A stretch of DNA of 64,000 bases from Hoplostethus atlanticus (Eukaryota > Chordata > Actinopteri > Trachichthyiformes > Trachichthyidae): assembly GCA_034670405.1 (NCBI GenBank), contig JAXDDX010000074.1, positions 630,001 through 694,000 of the forward strand, read 5' to 3'. The translations under genes were made by a program, and so were the position numbers. How positions within the stretch are numbered: the first letter of the stretch is position 1; each line of letters begins with the position of its first letter. A model generated the notes under the pieces. That model was not told the origin of the DNA. It searched no databases and saw only the letters and a program-made list of their open reading frames with translations. Positions 48,801-64,000 of this stretch are shown here, piece by piece.

Positions 48801-50379
48801 GATAGACGTCACATTTGGCAAATCCAGCATTTGCCACGTCTCATACTCATACTGAATGCATACACCACCACATATACCCTCATTCACACATGCTCCAGTT
48901 TATCTGGTTCTTGTGACAGATCCAGGCCTTTGTGCCGTCTCCTTCGGCGTTACGTAATCTGCAGTGACAAAAAATCCCGTAGCAGAAAAAAAAAACGATT
49001 TAAATGAATAGACTCCACTGTGTTCCAGATTAGGTATGTGGGAAAGAGCCGGGCTGATTCTGAGGCTGCTCGCCAGATCACATGGCAACAGCAGCATCAC
49101 CCCGAGCTCCTGCACATGGAGCACACTGAAGCGGGAACCACTTCCTATGCTCGTTTCTTAAATCTGTGCAAGAGATAGTGAGGTTTTCACAATCCCTGCT
49201 CTCTGTGTCTTCTTCTATCACGGCCGTGTCTAATGACGAGGGAGGCAGTGGAAGAGACAGGGGTGGTGGTGGGGGGGAGGGGGGGGGGTTGTTTTGGGAC
49301 ATGTGAAGGAGATTCTGGTACATTCTTCAAATCCTCCTCCTCACACAGTCTTTCTACCATCCTCCTCCTCCTCCTCAGCATCTCCCATGGGACCAGGCCA
49401 GAGACAGGTGGCCACTGGGAGACAGGGGAGCAGTCGAGCATAAGCAATCAGGCTATTTTATACTCCCATCCACACCAGCAGCGCAATTAGACCTGAGAAT
49501 CCACATTCATCTGACAGCAACGCCTGCTACAGACCCAGTCACATTTCACACATCAGAACATGCACGCACGCACACGCACACGCACACGCACACACACACA
49601 CCACAAACTATTACACACCCGAGCACTTCAGCCCTGACACTGCATCTCATTGAGCATAAAACACATAATTCAAAGTGATAAAGACTTGCGTAGCTGACAG
49701 GTCATACAAACTTTTTTTTATTCGAGAGCCACAATGTACTCTAGCTTAGCCTATGGTGACACATATGATAGCCTTGTGAAGAATAATGTTAAAAAGCAAA
49801 GCATAAACATGCTGATGAGAAAAATATTTTTTTAGGTGACAAACACAAGCAATATAACCAGAAATGAGCAAACTGTAGAACTGGTTACAGGTGCTACGCT
49901 AGGCTCCTTGTAGCTAATTTCTTATCAAAACTATCTTTTTGGATGTCCCTAAAGATGATGCCAATATGTATACACACTATGCAACAAGCCTGTCTGCTAT
50001 GCCTGTGGCACTGACGGGGATGTCTATGGACGAGATGCAGCGGCAGCGCAGACTAAGGGAGTGACGCATTGCAGGTACAAACACACCAATCAGAGAGAGC
50101 TATTTCATCAAGCTACGTCATGTGCCTCCTCACAGAGTAGCAGAAAGTATTCATACGCAATTATCTAGACTGCCAACGACAGGCACTTTAAGTTCGAATA
50201 TGCATGTTGAAACTTATACTGAAGCCGCATTTGGATATAACAATTACTCCTTGTTTTTTTCGCGTAATTTTAAATTTCTGTAAATACGTTTTTGATTTAT
50301 TTGGTAATTGAGTAAAAAGGAAGTACGCGGATGGATCTGTAAAAGAGGAGGAGTTTAAGGATAGCCGTTAAAGGCGCGT
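45858..50379. other. Intergenic region before calm2
   Basis: About 4.5 kb without a recognisable gene. It has a GC-rich stretch at 46090-46270, short AC repeats (46054-46075, 46295-46312, 49560-49602) and poly-G runs at 48253-48271 and 49270-49290. The longest open frame (minus strand, about 46292-46936) is low in recognisable features and partly simple repeat. Confidence 0.6.
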
Positions 50380-50384
50380 CCAAT
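50380..50384 (+). promoter_or_regulatory. calm2: CCAAT box upstream of calm2
   Basis: CCAAT lies 117 bases before the ATG-bearing exon, next to a GGCGCG sequence. No clear TATA box is present at a fitting distance, in keeping with a housekeeping promoter. The transcription start is probably between about 50400 and 50440. This is inferred from motifs only. Confidence 0.4.
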
Positions 50385-50500
50385 AAGTTGCTTGTCTCTC
50401 AGTGCATACATAGACATTGCCAGTTAGTTGGGAGAAGTCGTGCGTTGGCTTTGGTTTCTTACGGACTTTGTCGTAAACCAGCTGCTCTATCTACGTCGAA

Positions 50501-53764
<3,264 letters not shown>

Positions 53765-55004
53765 AGGCCTTGTACAGATTTCTTATATAAATAATTTGCC
53801 TTTTTTCTTTGTGTAATTTATCTGTAAAATCTTAATAGGCCCCCTTCGTCCCTGCCCCCCCTGCTGTCCAAAGGAACTGCATGTAAACTGCATAGGCTCT
53901 TGTCCCCATGTCCCTTTCTTTTGCTGTCATGGTGTTTTGGAGTGATGGGGCGGTCATACAACCAGATGCCCGTGGAGGCCTCTGGGGGCCGGCGAACTTC
54001 GAACCTTCCTGTCTTGTGGGCTCGGGCCCCTCCACGCATGGCGACATCGGAAACCTGTCGGCTGGTTGTCATTTGGCAACGCTGTTGGCATGGAAACAAT
54101 GTAGAGGAGTTTAACTCTGCATGGACTACGGACAAAGTATATATGGAAAATCTCAGCATTGCACTACTGCAAAAAAAATGACACGGGTGTATCTCCTAGG
54201 TACTCGTACAAACTCTTTTTGTATCTGCTGTTCTATATACCAGAAAACTAATCTTACCATGCTTTTTAATGTTTTACTCACTTCAACTTTGATTTCTTTT
54301 TTTTCTTTTTTTTTAAATGGCCTCTGGTCATGCCTCAAATAATCCATTCCAAGTTGTATATTTTTGTTTTCCAATAAAACTTACAATCTACCCAGATTTG
54401 GAAATTGTCTTGTTTTCTCAGTTATAATGGATCCTTGAGTTTGTATATGCTGTAATAATTCCCATTTTTGTATTTAGGGCAGGATGCTCCTTACTTTTTT
54501 TTTATTTTTTTAATTTTTTTTTTTTTTTGATAGGATCTTTCTTTTGTTGCTTAGAATACACATGAAACTATGTTTACCATTTTAAGTGTCCCCTGTTAAT
54601 GCCCAAAAGCACTGAGCGGAGCATCAGCCAATGCCTCTTAATGTTCAGATAAGCTCAGATCAAATCTGTATTGTCATTAAAATAAAAGCACTGAGTGGGA
54701 TCAAAGGCTTCTATTTTGAAGTGCACACAATGGTACTCAACATTAGATTAGCCATGTACTGTCCAGCCCCCGTACTGACTAGATAGGCCATGTGTTGTCT
54801 GCTACTGTCGGCGCAGTACCAGGTAGAAGCTGACTGCCTCATGTCTTATTTGGCATTTGCCTGATCACGAGGTGCAGATGATGAGCATACATCAGAAACC
54901 ATGATGTAAATAGAGGTGTACCTGTTTTAATTTCTGAATATTGAGTTTGTTACAGTAGCTTGCAGAGATACTAAGTTTGTTATTTTGATGAATGACATAA
55001 TAAA
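53765..55004 (+). other. calm2: calm2 3' untranslated region with three poly(A) signals
   Basis: AATAAA is found at 54373-54378 (after the stop by 0.6 kb), 54681-54686 and 54999-55004. Calmodulin genes are known for multiple 3' UTR lengths, so alternative polyadenylation is plausible. Long T runs lie at 54298-54314 and 54496-54528. Confidence 0.6.
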
Positions 55005-56616
55005 GCTCTATTGTGGACCTCTGCCCTGCCTCCTGTGTGTTTTGTACTAGTTGCCCTTTATCCCTCTGCTTACCCACATGCGGATTTCATTCTGTTTTGG
55101 TGTAAGCAAGATGGATTTAAAAAAAAACATTGCGATTTTGGTCAGTCTTCCAGGTTTTGGTTAGGGAGTGGTAAAGGCTGGGTTTGTTTGAGGCTTGTCC
55201 AGTCATGCATATTGAATAGTCCCTGAGGATGCATATTTCAGCATTTGGAGCGCTCCAAAAAACAATGGACAAGCAATATGCTATCAGGCAGTGATAGGCA
55301 TAATTTCATTTCCAGGGACTTTGATTTCCCTTAATCTTGTTACATCACACACACCGTAAAAATAAGTGTCTGAGTGGGTTATCCCTTTTGCACAGTGTGC
55401 ACATGAAAAAGTTTGGTTCCCAGGGGAAGAACAAAAGGGAGGGCTGCCACCTACGACAGCGTAAGGTGTGAATCAATGACACAAGTGGCATTCAACTTGT
55501 CAAAACCAATTATCGCAATTTTTTTTTTTTTTTTTTAGAAAAATCTTGCAGTGAAAGTGTCATATATAGCCCACTTATTAAAAGCTGTTAATTACACAGC
55601 AGATGAAACAATTGTCTAAGTCCTTCTGGTTGCTGTGAGGAAAAGGGAGATACAACCTCAATCAGTGTGTGTGTGTGTCCTTGTGCACTGTAGAGTCATA
55701 TGGGACTTCCTTGACAAGCAGTGTAAACATGAATCCTTGGCTCCTTGGAATCATATGTTCCATGTAGCCTAGCAACGAGGCCCAATGCCAGATTCTAGCT
55801 TCAGAAGATGGTCTTCAGTTCTGCTGTGCAGACGGTGTGTGTGTGTGTGTGTTATCCCTCCATACATCACACACCAGCCTTCTGAGATGACTAATATGCC
55901 ACAAGAGGTAAGATACTTGAAACGCGGACAAGTGGGTTAGTTTTGAAAGAATTTCAAAAGACATCAAACCCGTAGAGTCTTAAGGATTCTTGAACTTTTT
56001 CATTTGAAGGACCCCCGAATAGATCACACACATCAGCTTGATACGTTTTCTTTGTCCCGAGGAACCCCCACCTGAGTGGGTTTTTGTTGTTTCGATACGA
56101 CTGGGTGCATCAGAGTTACATAACTGTCTCTTCTGTAGGTGAGGCGAGAACAACAGCAGGCAGAGGGAACCGTACGGTCAAAATAATCATTCTCATAGCA
56201 ACTTTCAGGGAGGCGCAATAAGAGTGACTTAAAGACATTCCTGAATATGCTGGTGGTCCTGGAACCCTCTCAAGGAAGGACCCCTGCTGGTCCCCGGACC
56301 CCAGTTTGGGAACCGCTGCTGTAGCGACAACCGGACGCTGGTTGGGAGGAACGAGACATGAGCTATTGTCACGATCAACATTATATCACTCCATTAATTC
56401 AGAACTCGACACTGGTGGTGGTCCTCCGCTTCGTCTCCTTCCTAAACTGGTCGATGAGTCTAAATTTAGACCCCTCTGCCAGGCCAGCTTGTTGAAAAAT
56501 TGATTGAGTCGCCATAGTAACAGTCGCAGTTTAGCGGTGGTCAGGTGTCACCGGATCCCCGAGTCGAGCAGACGGCGAACGACGGGATACGGCCGCGTGG
56601 AAAAATAAAGACGGAC
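55005..56616. other. Spacer between calm2 and stpg4
   Basis: No coding exon is seen. It contains a T run (55519-55538), short GT repeats near 55665 and 55834-55850, and a possible hAT-type repeat end (56255-56318). The stpg4 promoter and leader must lie at its right edge. Confidence 0.55.
56255..56318. mobile_element. Possible hAT-type repeat end
   Basis: On the minus strand it begins CAGCGGTTCCCAAACTGGGG, the shape of many vertebrate hAT terminal repeats (CAGNGGTTCTCAAA). I could not find a matching opposite end, so it may be a fragment. Confidence 0.35.
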
Positions 56617-59490
56617 ATGTCGGAGAAGGTAAGGATCAAGTAAAGACCAAGAAAGTAAAGACCAAGAGGCCCTTTGAGAGCCCTCATAACCCAGATGGAG
56701 TTAATGAAAACAAACAAGAACTGTTCCGGTGTGTTGGTACAGCGGGAGCAAAAGCAATCAAACCAGAACCCGGTCTACTTGTGTCTCCTTATCTGCAGGC
56801 CAGTAAGAAGGGGGACCTGCCTGGCCGAGGGAGCTGGTGGCTGAAGACGTTGAAAGTAGGTGTCTTCAGGAAAGTGACAAGTAGCCCGAGTGGCTTAGGC
56901 CTCATGGCTCATTGCTTGTTAGTTAATACATCACTGTAAGGTAGCGCTCCACGCAAACTAGTAGACGAAGAGTTAAGTTCTCCCTTTGTGTTTGCATTCA
57001 AAAAGGATTATGGGATACGGCGTTCATGTATAGAGGTCACGCATTCCCCCTCTCATTCCAGGACACGCCCATCCCGGGTCGCTATCACATCCGGGACTTC
57101 ATCGAGGAAGCCGAGCTGAACGCGGTGAGGAGGACCTACGGGTTCAGGGGCCCGGGCAGGGACGCCCCGACCCTGCTGCACGCGCGCAAAGGCGACTGCG
57201 TTGCTCCCTGGAGCGTACGGCTACACCGACTCCACCCGGGAGGTCCTCCTGCGCCGGGCCTCCTACGCCTTCAAAGCCCGGCCACGGCCCGACATCGTCA
57301 CCCTGGGCGTCAGGGACAAGGTGGGGGTGGGTGTGGTGCGGGCACCCTGTGTTGCCTGCTTGCTTAGACATGACATTTGAATGGCGTAATGAAGCCTACA
57401 ACGTAAACCCGCCAATCAGTTTTGGCATTTACGTCATAGGCCTCTACACAACCTGGACCCAAGCACTTTGTTCAAAGCGAGAGGGTGTAATTTGCGTAGG
57501 CACGGTTCATTCTGTTATGTTTTGACGATGCTTCTTACAGTGGAACGGCATGTTGTTGTTGTCTTAAAGTAGCTCACGATGAAAAGAAGTATCTGCTCAA
57601 ACGATATCCTTCGCCACATTCTCAAACGGTGCTGAATCTTCCAGGATGTGAACACTTCGCCGTGCGACTACGACGTGGCGCCGAAACCGGTGGAGAAGCT
57701 TCCCTGCAAGTAAGCCCTCGACAGCCAAGCCTCCCTGCAGCCTCTCTTGACTCTCTCAGATCGGTCCCCCTTGGATGGCAGCCGAGCAGACGTCCCGTGA
57801 ATCACCCCCTTGATCACTGAGTCGCTCCTCCCCATGCGACTACCCTCTTCCTCTTCCCTCTCTCATCTCCAACGCAACGCAAAGATGGCGGAGCGTTCAC
57901 CGACCCGCTCTCTCATTTTCCCAACCCGTCTGATCATGCGTGGCCTTTTCCATTTTAATCTCTCACTCTTCCCCTTGCCGTTCTCTCTTTTTGACAACCC
58001 CCCCCCCCCCCCCCCCCTTCCCCTCCCCATCTCTCTCTCTCTCTTCTCTCCTTGCAGGCATGTGATGTTTCGGTCGGCCGTGCAGCGTATCAGCTTTCTG
58101 CCTGTGAGTATCTAGTCACCAAGACTGGTTATTACGACCAGTCTTTCCACTCTCCCACAAAAAGGGTTCATTACAATGTACTTTCAATGGGCTTTGGTTA
58201 CCAGACACCCTGTGACACAATATGCATCTGCAACGATATGCGCCGTACACAAGGAAGTTAGTTATGACAACCATAAGACAAACGATCCCAGAGGTTATCT
58301 GACTCTATCATTCGCCCCCGTTTGAGCGCCTGTTATGGCGCTGCACTGGCTGGTTCATATTGTGTTGCAGCCCTGCCAGTGTGTCCGTGGTGGTAGCTGA
58401 TGGATATTTGAGCCGCGCTGGCAGCTGCTGGGTGTTGACAGAGAGGGAAAGGCGCTAAGAAACCCCGAGGGTGTTATTACTGCGGGAGTTGGGAGCACTT
58501 TTCTGCTTTCAGTGGTGTCACGGCCACTCCGAGACAAGTTTATTGTCAAAGGTTAAGCAGCTAAACAAATCCCGCAGCGATGATACTGACGGCTGCTAGC
58601 CCTTTCGGACAGCTGACGGCCTGATGGAGATGAACAGGTTGGGGCGGATATTAAGGAGGTCAAAGGTGAGCCGGTTTAATGGTTTACACTGGGAATAATA
58701 AGTCGGCGCTGTCATAGGAAAGGAGGGATTTCAGATTTCTGCAAGACTTGCAAGCATTCTGAAGCCGGAGTCGATTGATTTCCACACGTTCAAAAAGAAA
58801 TCTCCAGTGGGCCGAAGGTGTTTGAGCACACAACAAAAACTGAAGTAATAACCTGTGATATTTTTCTATATATAAATGCTCGTTTTTGCTACCCTTTATT
58901 GCCAATTGATAGTGATCCAACCTCTAACCAGTTCTGGAAAGCTTTTCCATTTGCTGTAAGTCTTTCTTGGAAAAAAAACATCCTCCAGGAAGTGATGCGT
59001 TTTAAGCTCCTGGCAGCAGCAACGGTTTGTTTGTAATAAACAGAAGAAGAACCGGGTAATTAGCATGAGCAAGCGATAGCCGCCGTGGCTGAACAGAGAA
59101 AGAAAAGAGCGCCACCTACAGAAACTCAAACTCCATCGAAATCCAAGGAGTAGGACGCCTCAGTACTGGACGCACTGTTTGATTGACACGTGATCTCTGG
59201 GAAGAGCAGTGAGGAACACCACAGTGAGGCTAAGAGACAAAGATGGAGACTAATTAAAAAAAAGCATTGCCACAGTAACAACATGATCTTCATTCTTTGG
59301 TGTTTGAGTCTGAGGTGAGGAGTCTGGTGGACTAGCCGACACAAAAAAAAGTCAGGTCACCAAGGCCTGCTCACACCTATAATTAACAAAGGGTCAAAGT
59401 TGAAAGGTTACAGACATGTGCCAGTTATCCACGCCACACTGGGAGAAGCTGCACTACAGTCAGAAACTAGGCCAGGTGCCTTGGCTCAAA

Positions 59491-59565
<75 letters not shown>

Positions 59566-61206
59566 TACACACATGCACGCACGCACGAGAGGTACACTCT
59601 CCCACGTCCTCTTCCTGTGAAATACACCTTCATTAGCACCTCTGGGTGCAACAGGCAGGCACACAGGGCCAGCAGGCCAGCAGAGCAGAGGATCAAGTGA
59701 ACTGGCCACTGGGATCAAGTGGCAAGGCGGGGAGGGAGAGGGGGGAGGAGGGAGGGTGGGGGTGGAGATCTCCTTGTCCTCTCCCTCTGTCTTTCAGAAC
59801 CAGAGAGCGGCTGAAAATGAAAGGCTGGTGCTGTGTTCAGGGACGAGGCGGGGTGGGGGGGGGGTGGATGTGATGCTATTTCTGCATGGCACGCCGCTGG
59901 TGATGACCAGTATGTGTGTTAGTGGGTAGGAGTAAAGGAGAAGTGAAAGGCAAGGAGACACAGAGAGAGAGAGAGAAAGTGAGAGAGACAAAGAAGAGAG
60001 AGAGAGAGAGAGAGAGAGACAGACTTTTGAAGTTCTTTAATAAAACATATGAGTTCAAAAAAAAACAAAGGGGAAAAACCTCAACACAACCAGAGACAGC
60101 GATACCGCATGAGTCTTAAAACTGGGAGGATGCATTGCTGGTCCATCCTTCAGATGAATAGAGTCGTTTATTAGGTTTTAACAACAGGCTACCGTGAAGT
60201 TGGCAATGCAACGAATCTCTCATTTGGGTTAAAAACAGTTAGAGGTCATGATGATGATTTTGGCCTCAATGTGTATTTGAACTCATCAATCATTCATCCA
60301 GGTGAGGACAATGGCACCAAACAGCCGCGCCGAGGCGCCTGGAAAGGTCTCAGTCTTCGTTATCAGTTGACATCTGATAGCCAGCAGTTCCTCATGCTTG
60401 GAAGGTCTAGCATAACAAAATGAATTAAGGGCAAACCGCAGTCAGGACCGATGCTCACATTCAGCTATGTCTTCATGTGTTCTTAACTGGTATGAAGACC
60501 AGAGAAGAGAAAGAGAGTAGACAAGTCCATCGTGCTTAGCTGAAGTTACAGGGACTGGAATCAGGTTTGTTTTCACACCCCTCGCCAACAAAACCTCTAA
60601 CCTGGTGGGGTGAAGACTGTCCAATAAACCAGCTCCTGGTGAGTCCATGTGACTTGTTGTTTACAAGCCCTTTGTCAATCAATCAATGACTCCTATCTAT
60701 GACCACCCCAGAAGGACGGGCCCGCTCCGTGCCACTACAACCCGCAGACCAGATCAGCCGAAGGCATCACTTCCTGCTTCAGATCCACGCTGCCCAGGCT
60801 GCACCGCGTGCACTCTGTGAGTCAAACACTTCACAGTTGAACTCAACGTCTTTAGGTCATCGTTACAGAGAAATCACTGGCGATGCTGCCAGACCTGGAT
60901 GTGACTACGAAGTTAAAAACTAACCGAAATGCACGTATGATAGACATACAGTACATGTCATGGAATCTATTGGATTTGGATTAGATTAGATTAGAAATTG
61001 GGGAAATTGCATTGCATCATTGCAGCAGTAGATAATAGGATACAGCAAATGGAGATATTAAACATAACACAACCAGCAATTGACACACTTGAACATATTA
61101 CGTAAAAATATCTGAATGAAAAAATATGAAGGTTATATGAATTTATAGCCTATATGCCGGGTGGGCAACACGTGCTAGCTTGTATTTAGGCCTGCTTAGC
61201 TTCAGC

Positions 61207-61252
<46 letters not shown>

Positions 61253-61386
61253 TGTGTGCGTGCATTCCCCAGAGCACCCCAGGACCAGGGACCTACGAGC
61301 CTTCCTGGAAGCTGGGTCATCGCCTGGGCACGGAGACCGCGATGATGAGCCCGTCCCACGGCCTCTTCTTCCGCGACATTTTCTAG
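56617..61386 (+). CDS. stpg4: Sperm-tail PG-rich repeat-containing protein 4
   Basis: The seven coding exons are 56617-56628, 56799-56855, 57062-57320, 57645-57709, 58058-58103, 60712-60816 and 61273-61386. They total 658 bases. Removing one extra base in exon 3 gives 219 codons, 218 residues plus stop. The start MSEK precedes a GTAAGG donor. PG-rich segments are TPIPGRYHIRDF, CVAPGAYGYTDS and TPGPGTYEPSW. The end is SHGLFFRDIF. The mammalian homologue (also called GSE, gonad-specific expression) has been linked to demethylation of the paternal pronucleus. That is literature knowledge and not evident here. It follows calm2 in the same orientation, as in human. A neighbouring STPG-family gene is the main alternative; synteny favours STPG4. 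Confidence 0.85.
57205..57210 (+). other. stpg4: Apparent +1 frameshift in stpg4 exon 3
   Basis: KGDCVAP is in one frame and the following GAYGYTDSTREVLLRRAS is in the next. The exon is 259 bases although the phase of both neighbours demands a multiple of three. One extra base at about 57209, within CCCTGG, restores it. Confidence 0.8.
57999..58018. repeat. Poly-C tract
   Basis: About 19-20 consecutive C residues in the intron before the stpg4 exon at 58058, merging into a C/T-rich stretch that serves as that intron's pyrimidine tract. Confidence 0.85.
59492..59563. repeat. (AC)36 microsatellite
   Basis: Uninterrupted AC run in the long stpg4 intron between exons 58058-58103 and 60712-60816. 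A GA tract (59965-60019, interrupted) lies in the same intron. Confidence 0.95.
60977..61080. repeat. Retroelement remnant with (GATTA)n
   Basis: GATTAGATTAGATTAGAAAT is followed by TTGGGGAAATTGCATTGCAT. This is the complement-type start of a fish LINE/SINE-like tail (compare 34180-34195 and 62663-62690, ATTGATCCCCGATGGGGGAA). It lies in the last stpg4 intron. Confidence 0.4.
61209..61250. repeat. (TG)21 microsatellite beside the last stpg4 acceptor
   Basis: It ends 23 bases before the last stpg4 exon at 61273. Confidence 0.95.
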
Positions 61387-61509
61387 GACGGACCGCATTT
61401 CCCACAGCGCCCCCGATCCCACCACCACCACCGGCTGCACCTCATCCAGTCACTCAGGAGAACACACTGCCTTGTTTATTTGAGTAAAATCAGAAATGGA
61501 CAAAAGAAA

Positions 61510-61515
61510 AATAAA
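61510..61515 (+). terminator. stpg4: stpg4 poly(A) signal
   Basis: AATAAA occurs 124 bases after the stop codon, giving a short 3' UTR. T-rich sequence (CTCTCTTTTATTACTTGTGC) follows, as expected downstream of a cleavage site. Confidence 0.75.
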
Positions 61516-61718
61516 TCTCTGTCTCTCTTTTATTACTTGTGCAAATGTTTGTTTGCGCGTCGGTGGTGGATTTTGCGGGCTGCCAAAGACATAACGAGCT
61601 AACTTCATCTTTTGCTGAAATCGCTTTAGCGACGCCGGCCAGGGAAGCAGAACGATCTTATCTGCAACACAGGGTGCTTCATTCCACTTAAGTACTTGTT
61701 CCCGGTACTGCTGTCTCC

Positions 61719-61781
<63 letters not shown>

Positions 61782-64000
61782 CTCTCTCGGTTGGCAGTCG
61801 GGGCTGCTTTGCCTTCCCACTATCTGCCCCGCGATGCACTCAGGAGGAGGAATGCTGCTCAGCCATGCGTCACATGCACATAGCTTAGTGTGGCATGCTG
61901 CACACTCAGATAACACATTCGGCATTAGGGGCCAAGGCAGTGGCACACAATAAAACAGCTATTCTTATCGCTACCTACGCCGCATAGTCTCGCTTTCTCT
62001 CGCCGAACAAAACAAATGCTGTCGGGACTCAGGTGATAGGAATCGCCGCTGCACAGAGAATAGCGGCGGTGTAGATTACTGCCCAATGGGGAACAGTTTA
62101 ATAAAAAAAGAAAAACACACATTTGTTTCACATTTGTTATTTGCCACGGTGCTAATGCATTTTTTTTATTCAGAGATGGGTTTTGCTGAGCGTGCATGCA
62201 CTTTTGCACTTCATAAAGTTTGTCCCACTAGCACCTGAGAGCAGCCCAGTACAACCACAGTCTCCTACTGCTGGCCACGGAGCAGCTCAAGGCCTCCTAG
62301 ACAGTAAGCTGTTGAGGGAGCGGAGAGCGTTACTCACTTCAGCCTACTCAGTTTCTTCTATCCGTCCCAGGATTCACGAGCGAACGCCTGCTGCTCTAAT
62401 GTTTAGCTCCGTATTGATTCGAGAACCGGGACTATTTTCGCCCCGTAGCCACCAGCAACAGCGCAGCCAGGATTTCTCGATAACGCTGTCAAGCAACGGA
62501 CCCTGGAGCTTGACGGACACAGCGAGAGGCCTTTGAATGCAACCGCTTCATGTTCATGATTGTACACATTCGGTCTCAATTGATTATCAATGGCGCGGCT
62601 TTCTGCTTCCTAGCTTTGGGAGAGAGTTGTTCATATCCAGTATTGATTGAATTAACGTGATACTCTATTGATCCCCGATGGGGGAATTATCCTCGCTTGA
62701 CCCCCGCAGTGCAGGGAGGTCAGGGCCAGTTATACAACAGCAGGGATCCAGTGTCTTGCTCAAGGACACTTCAGAAGGGCGGATGTTTGCCAACACAAGG
62801 CTCGACACAAGACCCTGCCTAAGGGTTTATTTGAATCAAACCAGTAAAGGGAGAATATTTTTTTAACGATGTGTGTTTGGGCATATTCTGAGATTGATTG
62901 ACTCCCCTGCACACGCTGACATCAGGTCACAGTCTTTCTGCACGGGACGGCAGTCAGCGGAGCAAATCCAGAACGTCGCCTATGGCCTCCTCTTTACTCC
63001 CCACCGCTTTGTTTTTCTTCAGCTGCCGTCACTGAAGAGGTTGAAGAGGTTCAAGAGCCCTGCTCTTATTCCCCCTGTCATTATTCAGGAGAAAAAGGAG
63101 CGCACACTTCCACCCGGAGAGGAAGACAATCTTATTAACACGGGGCTTTGCACGCGGCCTCCGGAGGGCCGAGCATGTGCGTGCACAGGAAGACAGAGGG
63201 CCGAGGCGGGAATGTGTGTGTGTGTTTGTGTGTGATGGGCAGCCTGTGGTCGAGGCACCAAGCCCCCCAGTAATCTCCGTCTCTCTCAACCCCCAGCGCC
63301 CTTCCTCCACTCTCATCTCGGTGAGCTCCACAGCGCAGCACTGATCTCTGACATATGCCTCATACTGACGACTTAACACCCTCCATCTCCCAGAGCCCGA
63401 CTCAACCGCAGGCACGGCTAGGCACCGGCTCTCTTGCTGTCAATCAACCTTTCCCCAACGCAGCCGCTCGAAGGCCCGCAAACACGTACACACACACACA
63501 CACACACGCAATGAATGCGCACACGTGTACGCACTTACGAACCTTTCCTTTCAAACGCGCCGATGCACATGGTTGCACAAACCTACACATTCATGCACAA
63601 ACACACACACACACACAGGATCTCAGGATGTTCAAATCGACAGGTTCCACATTTATTTTCAATGATTGTTTTTGAAATAATCACTAAAAAGAATCAAGAA
63701 CATAAAAAAATAAGACCCCTGCAGAAAGATCAGACTGGATCTTGCATCAACCTTTTGGAGAGCAAATTACTAGAAAGGCAGGAAAAGCGTGTACCACAGT
63801 AGGGGCCTCCCAGCATGCACTGGGTCTGTCTGTCACACACGCACTCTTTTTTTCATCTGTTCATCTGTCATGATTTCCTGTGAAGAGAAGGCTGCTCTAG
63901 GTGTGATTTAAGACGGGCTGGCCTCATTTTAAGCGGGGTCAGAGCAGGTCCCAGCAGCAACCAAAACATCCACTTTGGTTTCCTGGAATAGCTTGATGAG
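61516..64000. other. Right-end region without a recognised gene
   Basis: It contains a CT microsatellite (61721-61788), a repeat fragment with ATTGATCCCCGATGGGGGAA and TTGCTCAAGGACACTTCA (62660-62800), and AC repeats (63487-63508, 63599-63618). I see no exon of the expected next 2p21-type neighbour (ttc7a) and no conserved protein segment. Confidence 0.55.

Noticed and set aside
53818..54181. Open frames on both strands after the calmodulin stop
   Set aside because: They lie in the calm2 3' UTR and have no homology that I recognise.

Overview
The window is nuclear DNA of a ray-finned fish, almost certainly a teleost. The genes are vertebrate and split by short GT-AG introns. Dinucleotide microsatellites are very abundant, and the introns carry interspersed repeats typical of teleosts. 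I cannot name the species. I resolved five protein-coding genes exon by exon from splice signals, reading phase and protein similarity.

Layout: (1) 1-15.7 kb, + strand: plekhh2, lacking only its first coding part, which lies left of the window. It encodes coiled coil, disordered linker, PH1, PH2, MyTH4 and FERM. (2) 17.4-20.9 kb, - strand: a complete nine-exon epcam. (3) 23.8-45.9 kb, + strand: a very large, apparently unnamed gene for a secreted-then-membrane-anchored mosaic protein: signal peptide, about 36 EGF-like repeats, NIDO, AMOP, VWD, more EGF-like repeats, a transmembrane helix and a short tyrosine-containing tail. Its C-terminal half resembles the MUC4/Mesh type. (4) 50.4-55.0 kb, + strand: a calmodulin gene encoding the canonical 149-codon vertebrate protein, called calm2 from its neighbours. 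(5) 56.6-61.5 kb, + strand: a complete seven-exon stpg4. I found no gene in the last 2.5 kb.

The order stpg4-calm2-(large EGF gene)-epcam, with its relative orientations, matches the human 2p21 order STPG4-CALM2-EPCAM apart from the extra large gene. plekhh2 is also a 2p21 gene in human. epcam and the large EGF/NIDO/AMOP/VWD gene are head to head across about 2.9 kb. Both encode single-pass surface proteins of a kind found on epithelia, so shared regulation is worth testing.

Four places (two in plekhh2, one in the EGF gene, one in stpg4) each carry one extra base relative to an otherwise fully consistent reading frame. All are +1 insertions in GC-rich or homopolymer contexts, so assembly errors are more likely than four independent gene losses. 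The most notable observations are the large mosaic receptor-like gene, an exact 246-bp tandem duplication of two EGF repeats inside it, a 0.49-kb inverted-repeat mobile element in one of its introns, and several microsatellites that abut or form splice signals.
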